Part shown: piece by piece, positions 23,812 through 31,761 of the stretch
How positions within the stretch are numbered: the first letter of the stretch is position 1
Layout: every line of letters starts with the position of its first letter
Assembly (NCBI GenBank): GCA_001898425.1
Contig: MKTV01000061.1
Coordinates: 149,225 to 192,249 of the forward strand
Length of the DNA stretch: 43,025 bases
Source: Rhodospirillales bacterium 69-11
GTDB taxonomy: Bacteria > Pseudomonadota > Alphaproteobacteria > Acetobacterales > Acetobacteraceae
Direction: 5' to 3'
The notes under the pieces: generated by a model
What the model saw: the letters and a program-made list of their open reading frames with translations, nothing else
What the model was told of the DNA's origin: nothing
Database searches by the model: none
Program-made: the position numbers and the translations under genes

Positions 23812-24579
23812 TCACCCGCCGCCTGTCTCGTCCTGCGCGGCCGCCCGAAGCGGCAGAACCAGCGGGTGACCGTCACGCCAGGTCTCGACGGCCGCCTCCA
23901 CCCCGAACGCCTGCCGCAGCAGCTCCGGCCGCAGGATTGCATCCGGCGACCCGCAGCCCAGCAGCCGGCCCTGGTGCAGCAATGCCAGCCGGTCGGCGAA
24001 CCGTGCTGCAGCGTTCAGGTCGTGCAGCGTTGCGATCGTCGTCAGGCCGCGTGCGCACGTCATCGCCTTCAGCCGCGCGAGCAGCCGAAGCTGGTGCGCA
24101 ATATCCAATGCGCTCGTCGGCTCGTCGAGCAGCAGCACGGAGGGATCGGCCGCCAGCACCTGCGCCAAAAGCACGAGCTGCCGCTGACCGCCACTGAGGG
24201 TCCCGATCCGCCGCGACGCCAGGTGCTCCACGCCCAGTTCGGCCATCGCCGCCTCGGCCGCGTCCAGGTCACGGGACGCCACACGCAGCCGCAACTCCCG
24301 CATCCGCCCCAGCAGCACGACCTCGAACGCCGTCAGCGCCGGACGCAGCGCGGTCTCCTGCGGCATGTAGCCGATGCGGCCATTGCCGTGCGCGGTATCC
24401 CACGCCACACGCCCGTCATGGGGCTGCAGACCCGCCAGTACCCGGAGGAGCGTCGATTTTCCGGACCCGTTTGCGCCCACCAGCGCCAGCACCGTCCCGG
24501 ACGGAACCTCGAGCGTCACGTCGCGCAGGGCGGGTGTCCGGCCGAAGCGCACGCTGATCGCGCCCGCGGCGAGCCTCAT
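23812..24579 (-). CDS. ABC importer ATPase, iron-chelate/cobalamin (FecE/BtuD) type
   Basis: A 255-residue ATPase. Walker A GANGSGKST is at 35-43, Q-loop at YMPQET (71-76), signature LSGGQRQ at 128-134, Walker B VLLLDEP at 148-154 and the switch histidine at 186 (LHDLNAAARFADRLALL), the last being typical of the FecE/FhuC/BtuD class. ATG at 24579 overlaps the stop of the permease gene as ATGA, so the two are translationally coupled. It drives uptake through the FecCD-type permease. The longer open frame upstream reads through the permease gene in a wrong frame and was not used. Confidence 0.92.
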   Translation of the reverse strand: MRLAAGAISVRFGRTPALRDVTLEVPSGTVLALVGANGSGKSTLLRVLAGLQPHDGRVAWDTAHGNGRIGYMPQETALRPALTAFEVVLLGRMRELRLRVASRDLDAAEAAMAELGVEHLASRRIGTLSGGQRQLVLLAQVLAADPSVLLLDEPTSALDIAHQLRLLARLKAMTCARGLTTIATLHDLNAAARFADRLALLHQGRLLGCGSPDAILRPELLRQAFGVEAAVETWRDGHPLVLPLRAAAQDETGGG

Positions 24580-25604
24580 CGCAGCCGCCCCTGCGACAGG
24601 ATCAGCCACCCGAAGAACGGCACCCCGATCAGTGCCGTGACGATCCCGATCGGAAACAGCGCACCGGGCAGGATCACCTTGCTGGCGACAGACGCGAGGG
24701 ACAGCAGCAGCGCGCCGCACACCGCCGATGCGGGCAGGAGGTGGCGCTGGTCTTCCCCCACCAGCCGGCGCGCGACATGCGGGGCGACCAGGCCGATGAA
24801 GCCGATCGTGCCGACGAATGCGACCGCAGCGCCGGTCAGCAGGGAAACGGCCACCAGCGCACGCAGACGCACCGCACCGACCTGCACGCCCAGCGCCCGC
24901 GCCCGCTCGTCGCCCAGGTGCAGGGCCGTCAGTCGCCACCCATCGGCCAGCAGCAGCGGCATCACCACGGCCAGCACCGTCGCAACGATGCCGACCTTCG
25001 CCATCGTCGCCCGCGCCAGGCTGCCGAACAGCCAGAACACGATCTGCTGCAGCGCCTCGGGCGAGGCGAGGAACTGCAGTAGCGACAGCAGTGCCTGGAA
25101 CAGGAACAGGCAGGCGACCCCGGCCAGGACCAGCAGCTCCGGCGTTGCGCCGCGCAACCGGCCGATCCCCGCGACCAGTGCGCAGGCAAGGCCCGCGAAG
25201 CCGAAGCTCGCGAGCGGAATCGCCCAGTGCTCCGGCACCGGCAGGGCGGCGCCGAACAGGATCGTCAGCGCCGCGCCGAACCCCGCCGCGGCCGAGATGC
25301 CCAGCGTGTAGCTGCTGGCGAGAGGGTTGTTGAGGATCGTCTGCATGACGGCCCCCGAGATCCCCAGCGCGGCGCCGACCGCGACCGCCATCAGCGCGAC
25401 CGGCAGGCGCAGCGTCTGGACGATCGCAGCGGTCACCGGATCGCCGCCGCCCGTCACCAAGGTCGAGAGGACGGTGACGGGGGACAGCAACGCCGGCCCG
25501 GTCACGATATCCGCAAGCAGGCTGGCCCCCAGGATGGCGGCGAAACCGACGGTGACCGCGCAGCGGCGGGCATTGGCGGCCCGCCACGCCAGCGCCGCGC
25601 TCAT
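24576..25604 (-). CDS. ABC importer permease, FecCD family
   Basis: A 342-residue, about ten-helix inner-membrane protein. Family landmarks are TLRLPVALMAVAVGAALGIS near residue 65, followed by AVMQTILNNPLASSYTLGIS, then AVAFVGTIGFIGLVAPHVAR and the C-terminal PGALFPIGIVTALIGVPFFG. These are the classical FecCD/BtuC motifs for transporters of ferric siderophores, heme or cobalamin, acting as a homodimer. ATG at 25604 overlaps the stop of the binding-protein gene by four bases. Only one permease gene is present, consistent with a homodimeric channel. Confidence 0.92.
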   Translation of the reverse strand: MSAALAWRAANARRCAVTVGFAAILGASLLADIVTGPALLSPVTVLSTLVTGGGDPVTAAIVQTLRLPVALMAVAVGAALGISGAVMQTILNNPLASSYTLGISAAAGFGAALTILFGAALPVPEHWAIPLASFGFAGLACALVAGIGRLRGATPELLVLAGVACLFLFQALLSLLQFLASPEALQQIVFWLFGSLARATMAKVGIVATVLAVVMPLLLADGWRLTALHLGDERARALGVQVGAVRLRALVAVSLLTGAAVAFVGTIGFIGLVAPHVARRLVGEDQRHLLPASAVCGALLLSLASVASKVILPGALFPIGIVTALIGVPFFGWLILSQGRLR

Positions 25605-26737
25605 GCGCCGTCCGGGGTCAACCGCGCCATCCACGTGCCGGAGAACCGCACCGGGAGCCACTCGGCGTAGTAGCGGCGCAGCTCCTCCTCGGGCGCGATA
25701 TCCGCGAAGCGATCCGGGAACAACTGCTTGCCGATGTAGTACATCGCCGCGTAGTCCGGGAGGCATCGGCACAGCCCGTGCTCGATCGCGAAGATCTGGC
25801 CGGTGCGGATGGCGGTCAGCTCCGCCCAGCCCTTTCGCCGCGCGTAGGGCGCGAGCGTCGCGCGCGTCTCGGCGAGGGTCGCATCGAACCCGGTGCGCAC
25901 GGCATTCGGCCGGTTCACCCACGAGGAACCGGCGATGAAGATCGCAGCCGGGTCGGCGGCCAGCACCCACTCGGGATTGAGCGGCCCCCAGCTTCCGGCG
26001 ATGTGTCCGTCGGCGATGTTCTGCAGCCGCAGCAGGTCCAGGATCCGCGCCCACATCGTCTGCGAATAGGTGTTGCCGATCGTCTCCGCGCCGCCCTGCC
26101 CGAGCTCGACATAGACTTTGGGGTGGGTGGGGACGTCGCGGACCCGTCGCTCGATATCGGCGACCTTGCCCGTGTAGAGCTGCGCGAGCGCCTCACCCCG
26201 GGCCGGATTGCCGGTCGCCTGGCCCAGGGCGCGGGTGCTGGCCGCATGCCGCGCAGGGACTTGGGCGTTGTAGTCGATGCTCACGGTCGGGATGCCGAGT
26301 GCGGTGAGCTGCGCGAGTTGCGGGCCGAGTTGCTTCACCGACCAGTCCGCCAGGATCAGCAGGTCGGGGCGCAGCGCGAGGACCTTCTCGAGGCTGAAGG
26401 TCTGGTCCTCGGTGTTCCCGACATCCGGCATGTCGGCGAGACGGGGAATCACCGCCGCGTAACGCGTGAAGCTCGCCGGGCGCCAACCGGCCCAGAGGGC
26501 GCGGCTGAACCCGACCACCTTGTCCCAGCCGGCGGGGCCGGCGACGGCGGTGAATTCCTCGAAGTGGAATCCGAGGACGATGCGTTCGGGCAGGCGGGGG
26601 AGGGGGATGGTGCGCCCGTTCACGTCGGTGACGACGATCGGGGCGGCTTCCGCCAAACGAGGGGAGGCGAGCAGTGACAGCCCGGCCGCAAGGCCGAGGG
26701 CGGAGCGGCGCGAGAGCCGCCCTGACATGAGGGACAT
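25601..26737 (-). CDS. Metal-chelate ABC substrate-binding protein with Tat-like signal
   Basis: A 378-residue periplasmic binding protein of the TroA/FepB-like class III fold. The N-terminus has a twin-arginine pair at 10-11 (LSRRSALGLAAG) and a hydrophobic stretch ending LAEAAP, so Tat export with cleavage near residue 31 is likely. The mature start IVVTDVNGRTIPLPRLPERIV and the helix segment VLALRPDLLILADW are typical of iron-chelate binding proteins. ATG at 26737 has GGAG seven bases upstream. It is second in a four-gene minus-strand operon and couples to the permease. Substrate unknown: ferric siderophore, heme, or another metal chelate are all possible. No TonB-dependent receptor is in the window. 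Confidence 0.88.
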   Translation of the reverse strand: MSLMSGRLSRRSALGLAAGLSLLASPRLAEAAPIVVTDVNGRTIPLPRLPERIVLGFHFEEFTAVAGPAGWDKVVGFSRALWAGWRPASFTRYAAVIPRLADMPDVGNTEDQTFSLEKVLALRPDLLILADWSVKQLGPQLAQLTALGIPTVSIDYNAQVPARHAASTRALGQATGNPARGEALAQLYTGKVADIERRVRDVPTHPKVYVELGQGGAETIGNTYSQTMWARILDLLRLQNIADGHIAGSWGPLNPEWVLAADPAAIFIAGSSWVNRPNAVRTGFDATLAETRATLAPYARRKGWAELTAIRTGQIFAIEHGLCRCLPDYAAMYYIGKQLFPDRFADIAPEEELRRYYAEWLPVRFSGTWMARLTPDGA

Positions 26738-26787
26738 GGAGGATCTCCGGCATGACGTGGAGCGGCTGGATGCAGCCGCGCGGAAGG

Positions 26788-27186
26788 TCAGGCGGAGACG
26801 GAAGGTGGGGCGCGGGGCGGTGGGGTCCGGACGGAGGGACGCGGCGGACCGGTCGCAGGCGGCGGCAGGATCGGGTCCGCGTCTGCGAACTCCCGGGGCG
26901 GCGCGGGCGCGGCGGCGGGTTCCGACAGGGTGACCGGCGTGGTCGCGTGGTGGCAGAGGGGGCAGAGCGCGCAGTCATGTCCATGCGGCGCGGGCTGGCC
27001 GGGCGGTATGCCCGTCTCGCCGTCGCTGCCGACATGGCAGATCGGCACCTCCCCCAGCAGCGCCGCCTGCACGGGCAGCAACGCCGCGCGCCCGCCGATC
27101 CCTTGCGCCAGCACCAGCAGCAGCGCCAGCACGAGGCGCGCTGGTGCGGCGGCGGCGGCGTGCATCGATCTGGGACGGGTGGACAC
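26788..27186 (-). CDS. His/Cys-rich secreted small protein, DUF2946-like
   Basis: A 132-residue protein with an N-terminal hydrophobic helix (ARLVLALLLVLAQGIGG, about 16-32) acting as signal peptide or anchor, then C50-H51, and a metal-binding-looking cluster HGHDCALCPLCHH (68-80). The C-terminus is Pro/Ala-rich and low complexity. This layout matches DUF2946, a family often found beside metal-uptake or TonB receptor genes; function unknown. It lies 50 bp upstream of the binding-protein gene on the same strand, so it probably leads the importer operon. GTG at 27186 is used, with ATG at 27165 as alternative; neither has a strong ribosome-binding site. A periplasmic metal-binding role is inferred from the residues. 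Confidence 0.65.
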   Translation of the reverse strand: MSTRPRSMHAAAAAPARLVLALLLVLAQGIGGRAALLPVQAALLGEVPICHVGSDGETGIPPGQPAPHGHDCALCPLCHHATTPVTLSEPAAAPAPPREFADADPILPPPATGPPRPSVRTPPPRAPPSVSA

Positions 27187-27307
27187 GGGTTCTTTGTAGC
27201 ATGGGCCGGCACGAGCGGTAGCCGTGCGCGTCGGACCCCGCGGAGCGTTTCCCCGATCTGACGAAGTGGCTTAGAACGCGCGAACACTTCCCATGGGGGC
27301 TCCGCGC

Positions 27308-28294
27308 GTGACTGCACCGACCTACGACATCCTCGGCATCGGCAACGCCATCGTCGACGTCGTCGCCCGCGCCGATGACCAGTTCCTGTCGCGTCACGAC
27401 ATGCACAAGGGTGCGATGATCCTGGTCGACGCCGCCGCGGCCGAGGGGATCTACGCAGCCATGCCCCCCGGCCTGGAATCCTCCGGCGGGTCGGCCGGGA
27501 ACACCTGCGCGGTCGCCGCTGCCCTCGGATCCCGCGTCGCCTACATCGGCAAGGTCGCCGACGATCAGCTCGGCCGCGTCTTCCGCCACGACATCCAGGC
27601 GATCGGGGTCCACTTCCCCACCGCCCCGCTGCTGGGTGGCGCGCCCACGGCCCGCTGCCTGATCCTGGTCACGCCGGACGGGCAGCGGACCATGAACACC
27701 TTCCTCGGCGCCTGCGTCGCCCTGAACGAGAGCGATATCGACGAGGCGCTGGTGGCTTCGGCCGCCGTCACCTACCTCGAGGGCTACCTGTTCGATCCGC
27801 CGGCCGCGCAGGCGGCGTTCCGCAAGGCCGCCGCCGCCGCGCATGCCGCCGGTCGCCAGGTCGCGCTCTCGCTGTCCGATGCGTTCTGCGTCGACCGGCA
27901 TCGCGCCGCCTTCCGCGAACTGGTCGCGGGCCACGTGGACATCCTGTTCGCCAACGAGACCGAGATCACCAGCCTGTATGAGGAGAACACGTTCGAGGCG
28001 GCGGCCGAAGCCGCGCGGCGCGACGTGGCGGTCGCCGCCCTGACCCGCAGCGAGGCCGGCAGCATCATCGTCCGGGGCGCGGAGACGGTGGAGGTCGCCG
28101 CGGAACCCACCCGCGTGGTCGACACCACGGGCGCGGGGGATGCCTACGCCGCCGGCTTCCTGCACGGGCTCACCGCCGGCAAGTCCCTGCCCGTCTGCGG
28201 CCGGCTCGGCAGCATCGCCGCCGCCGAGGTGATCTCGCATTACGGGGCGCGGCCGGAAGCCGACCTGAAGCAGCGCGTTGCCGCGCTGGGCTAG
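27308..28294 (+). CDS. PfkB-family carbohydrate kinase, probable adenosine kinase
   Basis: About 328 residues. YDILGIGNAIVDVVAR at the N-terminus, SSGGSAGNTCAVAAALG (substrate-side glycine motif), YIGKVADDQLGRVF, and the C-terminal ATP/anion-hole motif VDTTGAGDAYAAGFLHG with the catalytic Asp define the PfkB (ribokinase) family. The GNAIVDV opening and ANETEITSLYEE segment are typical of the bacterial adenosine-kinase-like branch, which phosphorylates adenosine to AMP for salvage. GTG at 27308 is preferred because GGGGG lies eight bases upstream, while the ATG at 27293 has no ribosome-binding site. Divergent from the DUF2946-like gene and convergent with the lipoprotein gene, so likely monocistronic. 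Confidence 0.85.
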   Translation: MTAPTYDILGIGNAIVDVVARADDQFLSRHDMHKGAMILVDAAAAEGIYAAMPPGLESSGGSAGNTCAVAAALGSRVAYIGKVADDQLGRVFRHDIQAIGVHFPTAPLLGGAPTARCLILVTPDGQRTMNTFLGACVALNESDIDEALVASAAVTYLEGYLFDPPAAQAAFRKAAAAAHAAGRQVALSLSDAFCVDRHRAAFRELVAGHVDILFANETEITSLYEENTFEAAAEAARRDVAVAALTRSEAGSIIVRGAETVEVAAEPTRVVDTTGAGDAYAAGFLHGLTAGKSLPVCGRLGSIAAAEVISHYGARPEADLKQRVAALG

Positions 28295-28333
28295 ATCGCG
28301 CCGCCGCTTCGGGTCACGCCGGGGCGGTGCCGG

Positions 28334-29581
28334 TCAGGATCCGGTGCCGCCGGCATTCTGGGGCGCGGGCTCGATCATGGTCGGTCCGCCCCGCTCGATC
28401 CGGAACACCGCGAGCCCGCGGCGGACCTGCCCGTCCGGCAGCAGCCCGATCCAGCCATCCACGCCCAGGAAGCCGGCCGGCTGGCTGAGCGCCCCGACGC
28501 TGTACGGCCCCTGAGTCGCCACCACCCGCGCGATCGACGCCGCATCGAATGCGAGATCGGCCAGGGGCGACGGTTGTGTATTGTATTTTGCCATATAACC
28601 CTGCTCGAGCCCGGCCCGCGCTGCCGGATCCGGTGCGGCATACCATGCCCCGGTCATCGACCCGGACCCGCTCGCCGGAGAGGCCCAGATCGCCGGCCCG
28701 ATCACCTGAACCGCCCCGCGGTCGATGTCATAGTAGGGCAGCAGCGCGCCGATCTCGGCGAGCTCCTCCCCGGTGTCGGCCAGCAGCAGCGCATTGAAGC
28801 TGGGCGGCGGAATCGGGCTGCGGGCGAGTTCCTGCGCCTCCCGCCGGCCTTCCGACGTGCCGAGAGCCCGAGCGGCCTTGATCTTGGCCTCGATCGGCCC
28901 GCGCCGGTTGGCATAGCCGGACAGGTCCCGTGTCGCGGCATTGATCGCCGCCATGCCCTTGGCGTGGGTGCGGATGTCGGGGGTCGGCAGCCCGGCCGCT
29001 GCGGTCGCGCGGACCAGCGCATCGCCCATCGCGTGGCCGAACTCCGTGTCCGGCAGAAGCGCGGCGAACTGCGTCTTGCCCTGCGCCTGCGCGGCGGCGA
29101 GCAGGCGACGCACCTGCTGGCCCGGCGTGATGCCCAGCGTCCACACGCCCGGCTGCGCCTGCGCGGGGTCGTTGGTGAAGGCGAGCACCGGCACCCCGGC
29201 GGACCGCGCGATCGGCGCGACGGCGGCCGTCTCGGCGGAGGTGAGCGGGCCGATGATCATCCCCACGCCCTCGGCCACGGCTTGCTGGGCCGCGGCGGCG
29301 GCGCCGTCGGGCGTGCCCCGCGTGTCCTTCGGAGAGAGTGGTGGCGAGTCCGGTGCGGGCAGGGCAAGTTGAGCCGCCTGCAGCATCGCCTGGCCGATGT
29401 CGGCGCGCGGCCCGCTGAGCGGCAGGAGGATGGCGACCCGGTGATCCGAACGGATCGCGGCACCCGCAGCCGGGCCGCCGAGGACCATCGGTCCCGCCCC
29501 CGCCGGGCCGTAACGCCCGCCCGACGTGCAGGCCGCCAGCGCGAGTGTGCCGAAAAGGACAAGGAATGCCCGACGAAGCAT
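28334..29581 (-). CDS. LpoA-like penicillin-binding-protein activator lipoprotein
   Basis: A 415-residue predicted lipoprotein: MLRRAFLVLFGTLALAAC gives a type II signal with lipobox LAAC (lipidated Cys18). The mature part begins with a glycine/proline-rich linker, then a periplasmic-binding fold of the Leu/Ile/Val receptor type (HRVAILLPLSGPRADIGQAM, VGMIIGPLTSAETAAVAPIA, VPVLAFTNDPA). This is the YraM/LpoA C-terminal-domain family; LpoA in enterics activates PBP1a in peptidoglycan synthesis. The N-terminal TPR domain of E. coli LpoA is absent, as in other alphaproteobacterial members. Divergence from rsmI is the same arrangement as yraM/yraL in E. coli and supports the call. ATG at 29581 has GGGAG five bases upstream and lies inside the rsmI coding region by 16 bp. 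Confidence 0.85.
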   Translation of the reverse strand: MLRRAFLVLFGTLALAACTSGGRYGPAGAGPMVLGGPAAGAAIRSDHRVAILLPLSGPRADIGQAMLQAAQLALPAPDSPPLSPKDTRGTPDGAAAAAQQAVAEGVGMIIGPLTSAETAAVAPIARSAGVPVLAFTNDPAQAQPGVWTLGITPGQQVRRLLAAAQAQGKTQFAALLPDTEFGHAMGDALVRATAAAGLPTPDIRTHAKGMAAINAATRDLSGYANRRGPIEAKIKAARALGTSEGRREAQELARSPIPPPSFNALLLADTGEELAEIGALLPYYDIDRGAVQVIGPAIWASPASGSGSMTGAWYAAPDPAARAGLEQGYMAKYNTQPSPLADLAFDAASIARVVATQGPYSVGALSQPAGFLGVDGWIGLLPDGQVRRGLAVFRIERGGPTMIEPAPQNAGGTGS

Positions 29582-30459
29582 ACGTCCCGTCTCCCGATAT
29601 GCGGCCGGAGGAAGCAGCCGATCCGCCTCAGGGTCTTGTGCTGGTTTCCACTCCGATCGGCAACCTCGCCGACATGACACCACGGGCGCGGGAGGTGCTG
29701 CGCAACAGCGATGTGATCCTGTGCGAGGACACGCGGCACTCGGCGCGTCTGCTCGCCGGCATCGGCGCGCATGCCCGGACCGAACCGCTGCACGAGTACA
29801 ACGAGGATTCGCGCATCGCGCCGGTGCTTGGGATGCTGCGCGCAGGCAAGCGGATCGCGCTGATCTCGGACGCCGGAACGCCGCTGGTGTCCGACCCCGG
29901 CTACCGGCTGGTGCGCGCCGCCATTGCCGCTGGCCTGCCGGTCACGGGCGTGCCGGGCCCCAATGCCGCCGTGCTCGCGCTGGTGCTCTCCGGACTGCCG
30001 CCGCAGCCCTTCCTGTTCCTGGGCTTCCCGCCGCCCCGGCAGGCCGCCCGCCGTTCGGCCTTCGGTGCCCTGCGCGCGGCGGAGCGGGCCGGGCTCTCGG
30101 CCACCCTGATCTGGCACGAGGCGCCGCATCGGCTCCCCGAGATGATCGCGGACCTGCAGGCGACATTCGGCGACCGGCAGGCAGCGGTTGCGCGGGAGCT
30201 GACCAAGCGGTTCGAAGAGGTGCGGCGCGACTCGCTCTCGGCCCTTGCCGCGGCCTATGCGGCGACGCCGGCCCGTGGCGAGCTGACCGTCCTGGTGGGG
30301 CCACCCGAACAAGACGACCCCGAGGACCTGGACGGCCGCCTGCGTGCGGCCCTGGCGACGCAGAGCGTCCGGGATGCGGCTGCGACCGTCGCCACCGCGA
30401 CCGGGCTGCCGCGCAAGCTCGTCTACGCCCGGGCGCTGGAACTCGCCGAACAGGAGTGA
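29566..30459 (+). CDS. rsmI: 16S rRNA (cytidine-1402-2'-O)-methyltransferase RsmI
   Basis: A 297-residue SAM-dependent tetrapyrrole-methylase-fold enzyme that methylates the ribose of C1402 in the ribosomal P site. Clear motifs: LVLVSTPIGNLADMTPRA, ILCEDTRHSARLL, YNEDSR, ALISDAGTPLVSDPGYRLV, GVPGPNAAVLALVLSGLP and HEAPHRLPEMIADL. Full length. ATG at 29566 is chosen for its AAGGA ribosome-binding site seven bases upstream. Its first five codons overlap the start of the divergent lipoprotein gene. The yraN nuclease-like gene that often follows rsmI is absent; an alpha/beta hydrolase follows instead. Confidence 0.96.
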   Translation: MPDEAYVPSPDMRPEEAADPPQGLVLVSTPIGNLADMTPRAREVLRNSDVILCEDTRHSARLLAGIGAHARTEPLHEYNEDSRIAPVLGMLRAGKRIALISDAGTPLVSDPGYRLVRAAIAAGLPVTGVPGPNAAVLALVLSGLPPQPFLFLGFPPPRQAARRSAFGALRAAERAGLSATLIWHEAPHRLPEMIADLQATFGDRQAAVARELTKRFEEVRRDSLSALAAAYAATPARGELTVLVGPPEQDDPEDLDGRLRAALATQSVRDAAATVATATGLPRKLVYARALELAEQE

Positions 30460-30528
30460 ACCCGGGCCGCCGTTCGAAGGATGACGTGACGATACGTTGG
30501 GGATCTGGAAAATCGGGAGGATCGTTCC

Positions 30529-31704
30529 ATGCTGAAACTGATCTACGATCCGGTCGCACGCGGAGCACCGTCGCAATACGGTTCCGCCGAGGACACGCTG
30601 ACGGATGGCGCCGGCTCAGTCCTCCAACGCTTTCGAAAAGCAGATCAGGACTTTGCGGCGCCGGATGCGCCCCTGTCCGATGCCGTGCGCGCCTGGCTCG
30701 CCGCGCGCGGGCCGAATGCGGGTCCCGTGATCGTGCTGGTGCACGGATACCAATACAACCCGGTCAGTGCCGACGGGCTGGCGCACGACACGCCGTTCCA
30801 GCTGGTCTATGGCGTACCGCCCACGCCCGTGGCATCGTTGAGCTGGTTGCCTCTCGTCGGCGAGTGCAGCGAGGTCGGGGCCGCCCTGGCGGATACCGCG
30901 ATCGGCTTCGCCTACCGGTCGGAGGCGCCCCTGGGGGAGGTCAGCCGGGCGGGCTGGACCAACTCCTACCAGTACGCCGTCTTCGATCTTGCGCCGCTGG
31001 CCGCGCGAGCCCTCGCCGCGCTGCTGTCCTGCCTCGCCGAGCAGGGGGCGACGGTGCGCGTGCTGGCCCACAGCCTGGGGACGCGCACGTTCGCCCAGGC
31101 GATCCGGCTGCTGCGCGCGCGCGTGCCGATCCCGGTGGAACGGGCGGTGCTGCTGCACGGCGCGGAATTCTCGGTCGATGCAGGCGCGGCATTCCGCGGC
31201 TGCGACTTCGACGTCTTCAACATCGCCAACCGGAAGGACGCGGTGCTCCGGATCGGGGCCAGCCAGTTGTGCCACCCGATGCGCGCGAACGGCTCCGCGT
31301 CGGCATGCGTCATCGGGTTCGACGGGCTCGGCGGCAACCCGCGCTGGCTGGACCTGCAGGCGGACAGGCCCGACCTGGTGGCGTGGTTCGCGGCCGGCAA
31401 CGCGCCGGGGGGCCGCGCCTATCGCCTGACCTCCCAGGCCGAGGATGAGCTGCATCCCGCCGCCGGGCTCGACCACTGGTGCTGCTACACCAATGCCGGC
31501 AACCGTGAATTGGTCCGAGACCTGCTGCTCGAACCGGCAATGACGGTAGACCAATTCCGCGCTCGCCATGTGCCGGACGGTGTCGGCAGCCCAAGCTACG
31601 GGCAGTTTGCGACGTTTCCGATTCCGCCGACGCCGCAGACCATGCTGGAACGACAGCGTCTCCTGCTGGAGGCCGGCTCGTTCGAAGTGGCGGGGAGCGG
31701 TTGA
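30529..31704 (+). CDS. Unassigned alpha/beta hydrolase
   Basis: A 391-residue protein with no signal peptide. VIVLVHGYQYNPVS (residues 67-80) is the oxyanion-hole strand of an alpha/beta hydrolase, and VRVLAHSLGTRTFAQAI (about 176-192) gives the nucleophile elbow, with Ser182 in an A-H-S-L-G version of GxSxG. The general acid and His are not certain; D-H in AGLDHWCCYTN (about 325) is one candidate. The region between (VYGVPPTPVASLSWLPLVGE) and the C-terminal third have no family I recognise. It resembles the DUF900-like esterases in outline. GGAGG lies eight bases before ATG 30529. It sits 69 bp after rsmI, possibly co-transcribed, with no functional link apparent. Confidence 0.75.
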   Translation: MLKLIYDPVARGAPSQYGSAEDTLTDGAGSVLQRFRKADQDFAAPDAPLSDAVRAWLAARGPNAGPVIVLVHGYQYNPVSADGLAHDTPFQLVYGVPPTPVASLSWLPLVGECSEVGAALADTAIGFAYRSEAPLGEVSRAGWTNSYQYAVFDLAPLAARALAALLSCLAEQGATVRVLAHSLGTRTFAQAIRLLRARVPIPVERAVLLHGAEFSVDAGAAFRGCDFDVFNIANRKDAVLRIGASQLCHPMRANGSASACVIGFDGLGGNPRWLDLQADRPDLVAWFAAGNAPGGRAYRLTSQAEDELHPAAGLDHWCCYTNAGNRELVRDLLLEPAMTVDQFRARHVPDGVGSPSYGQFATFPIPPTPQTMLERQRLLLEAGSFEVAGSG

Positions 31705-31761
31705 CGCGTTCCCGTCGTCGTTCCGCCGCCGAGGCAGGGCGGCAGGGCGGCGCCGCGCCCG

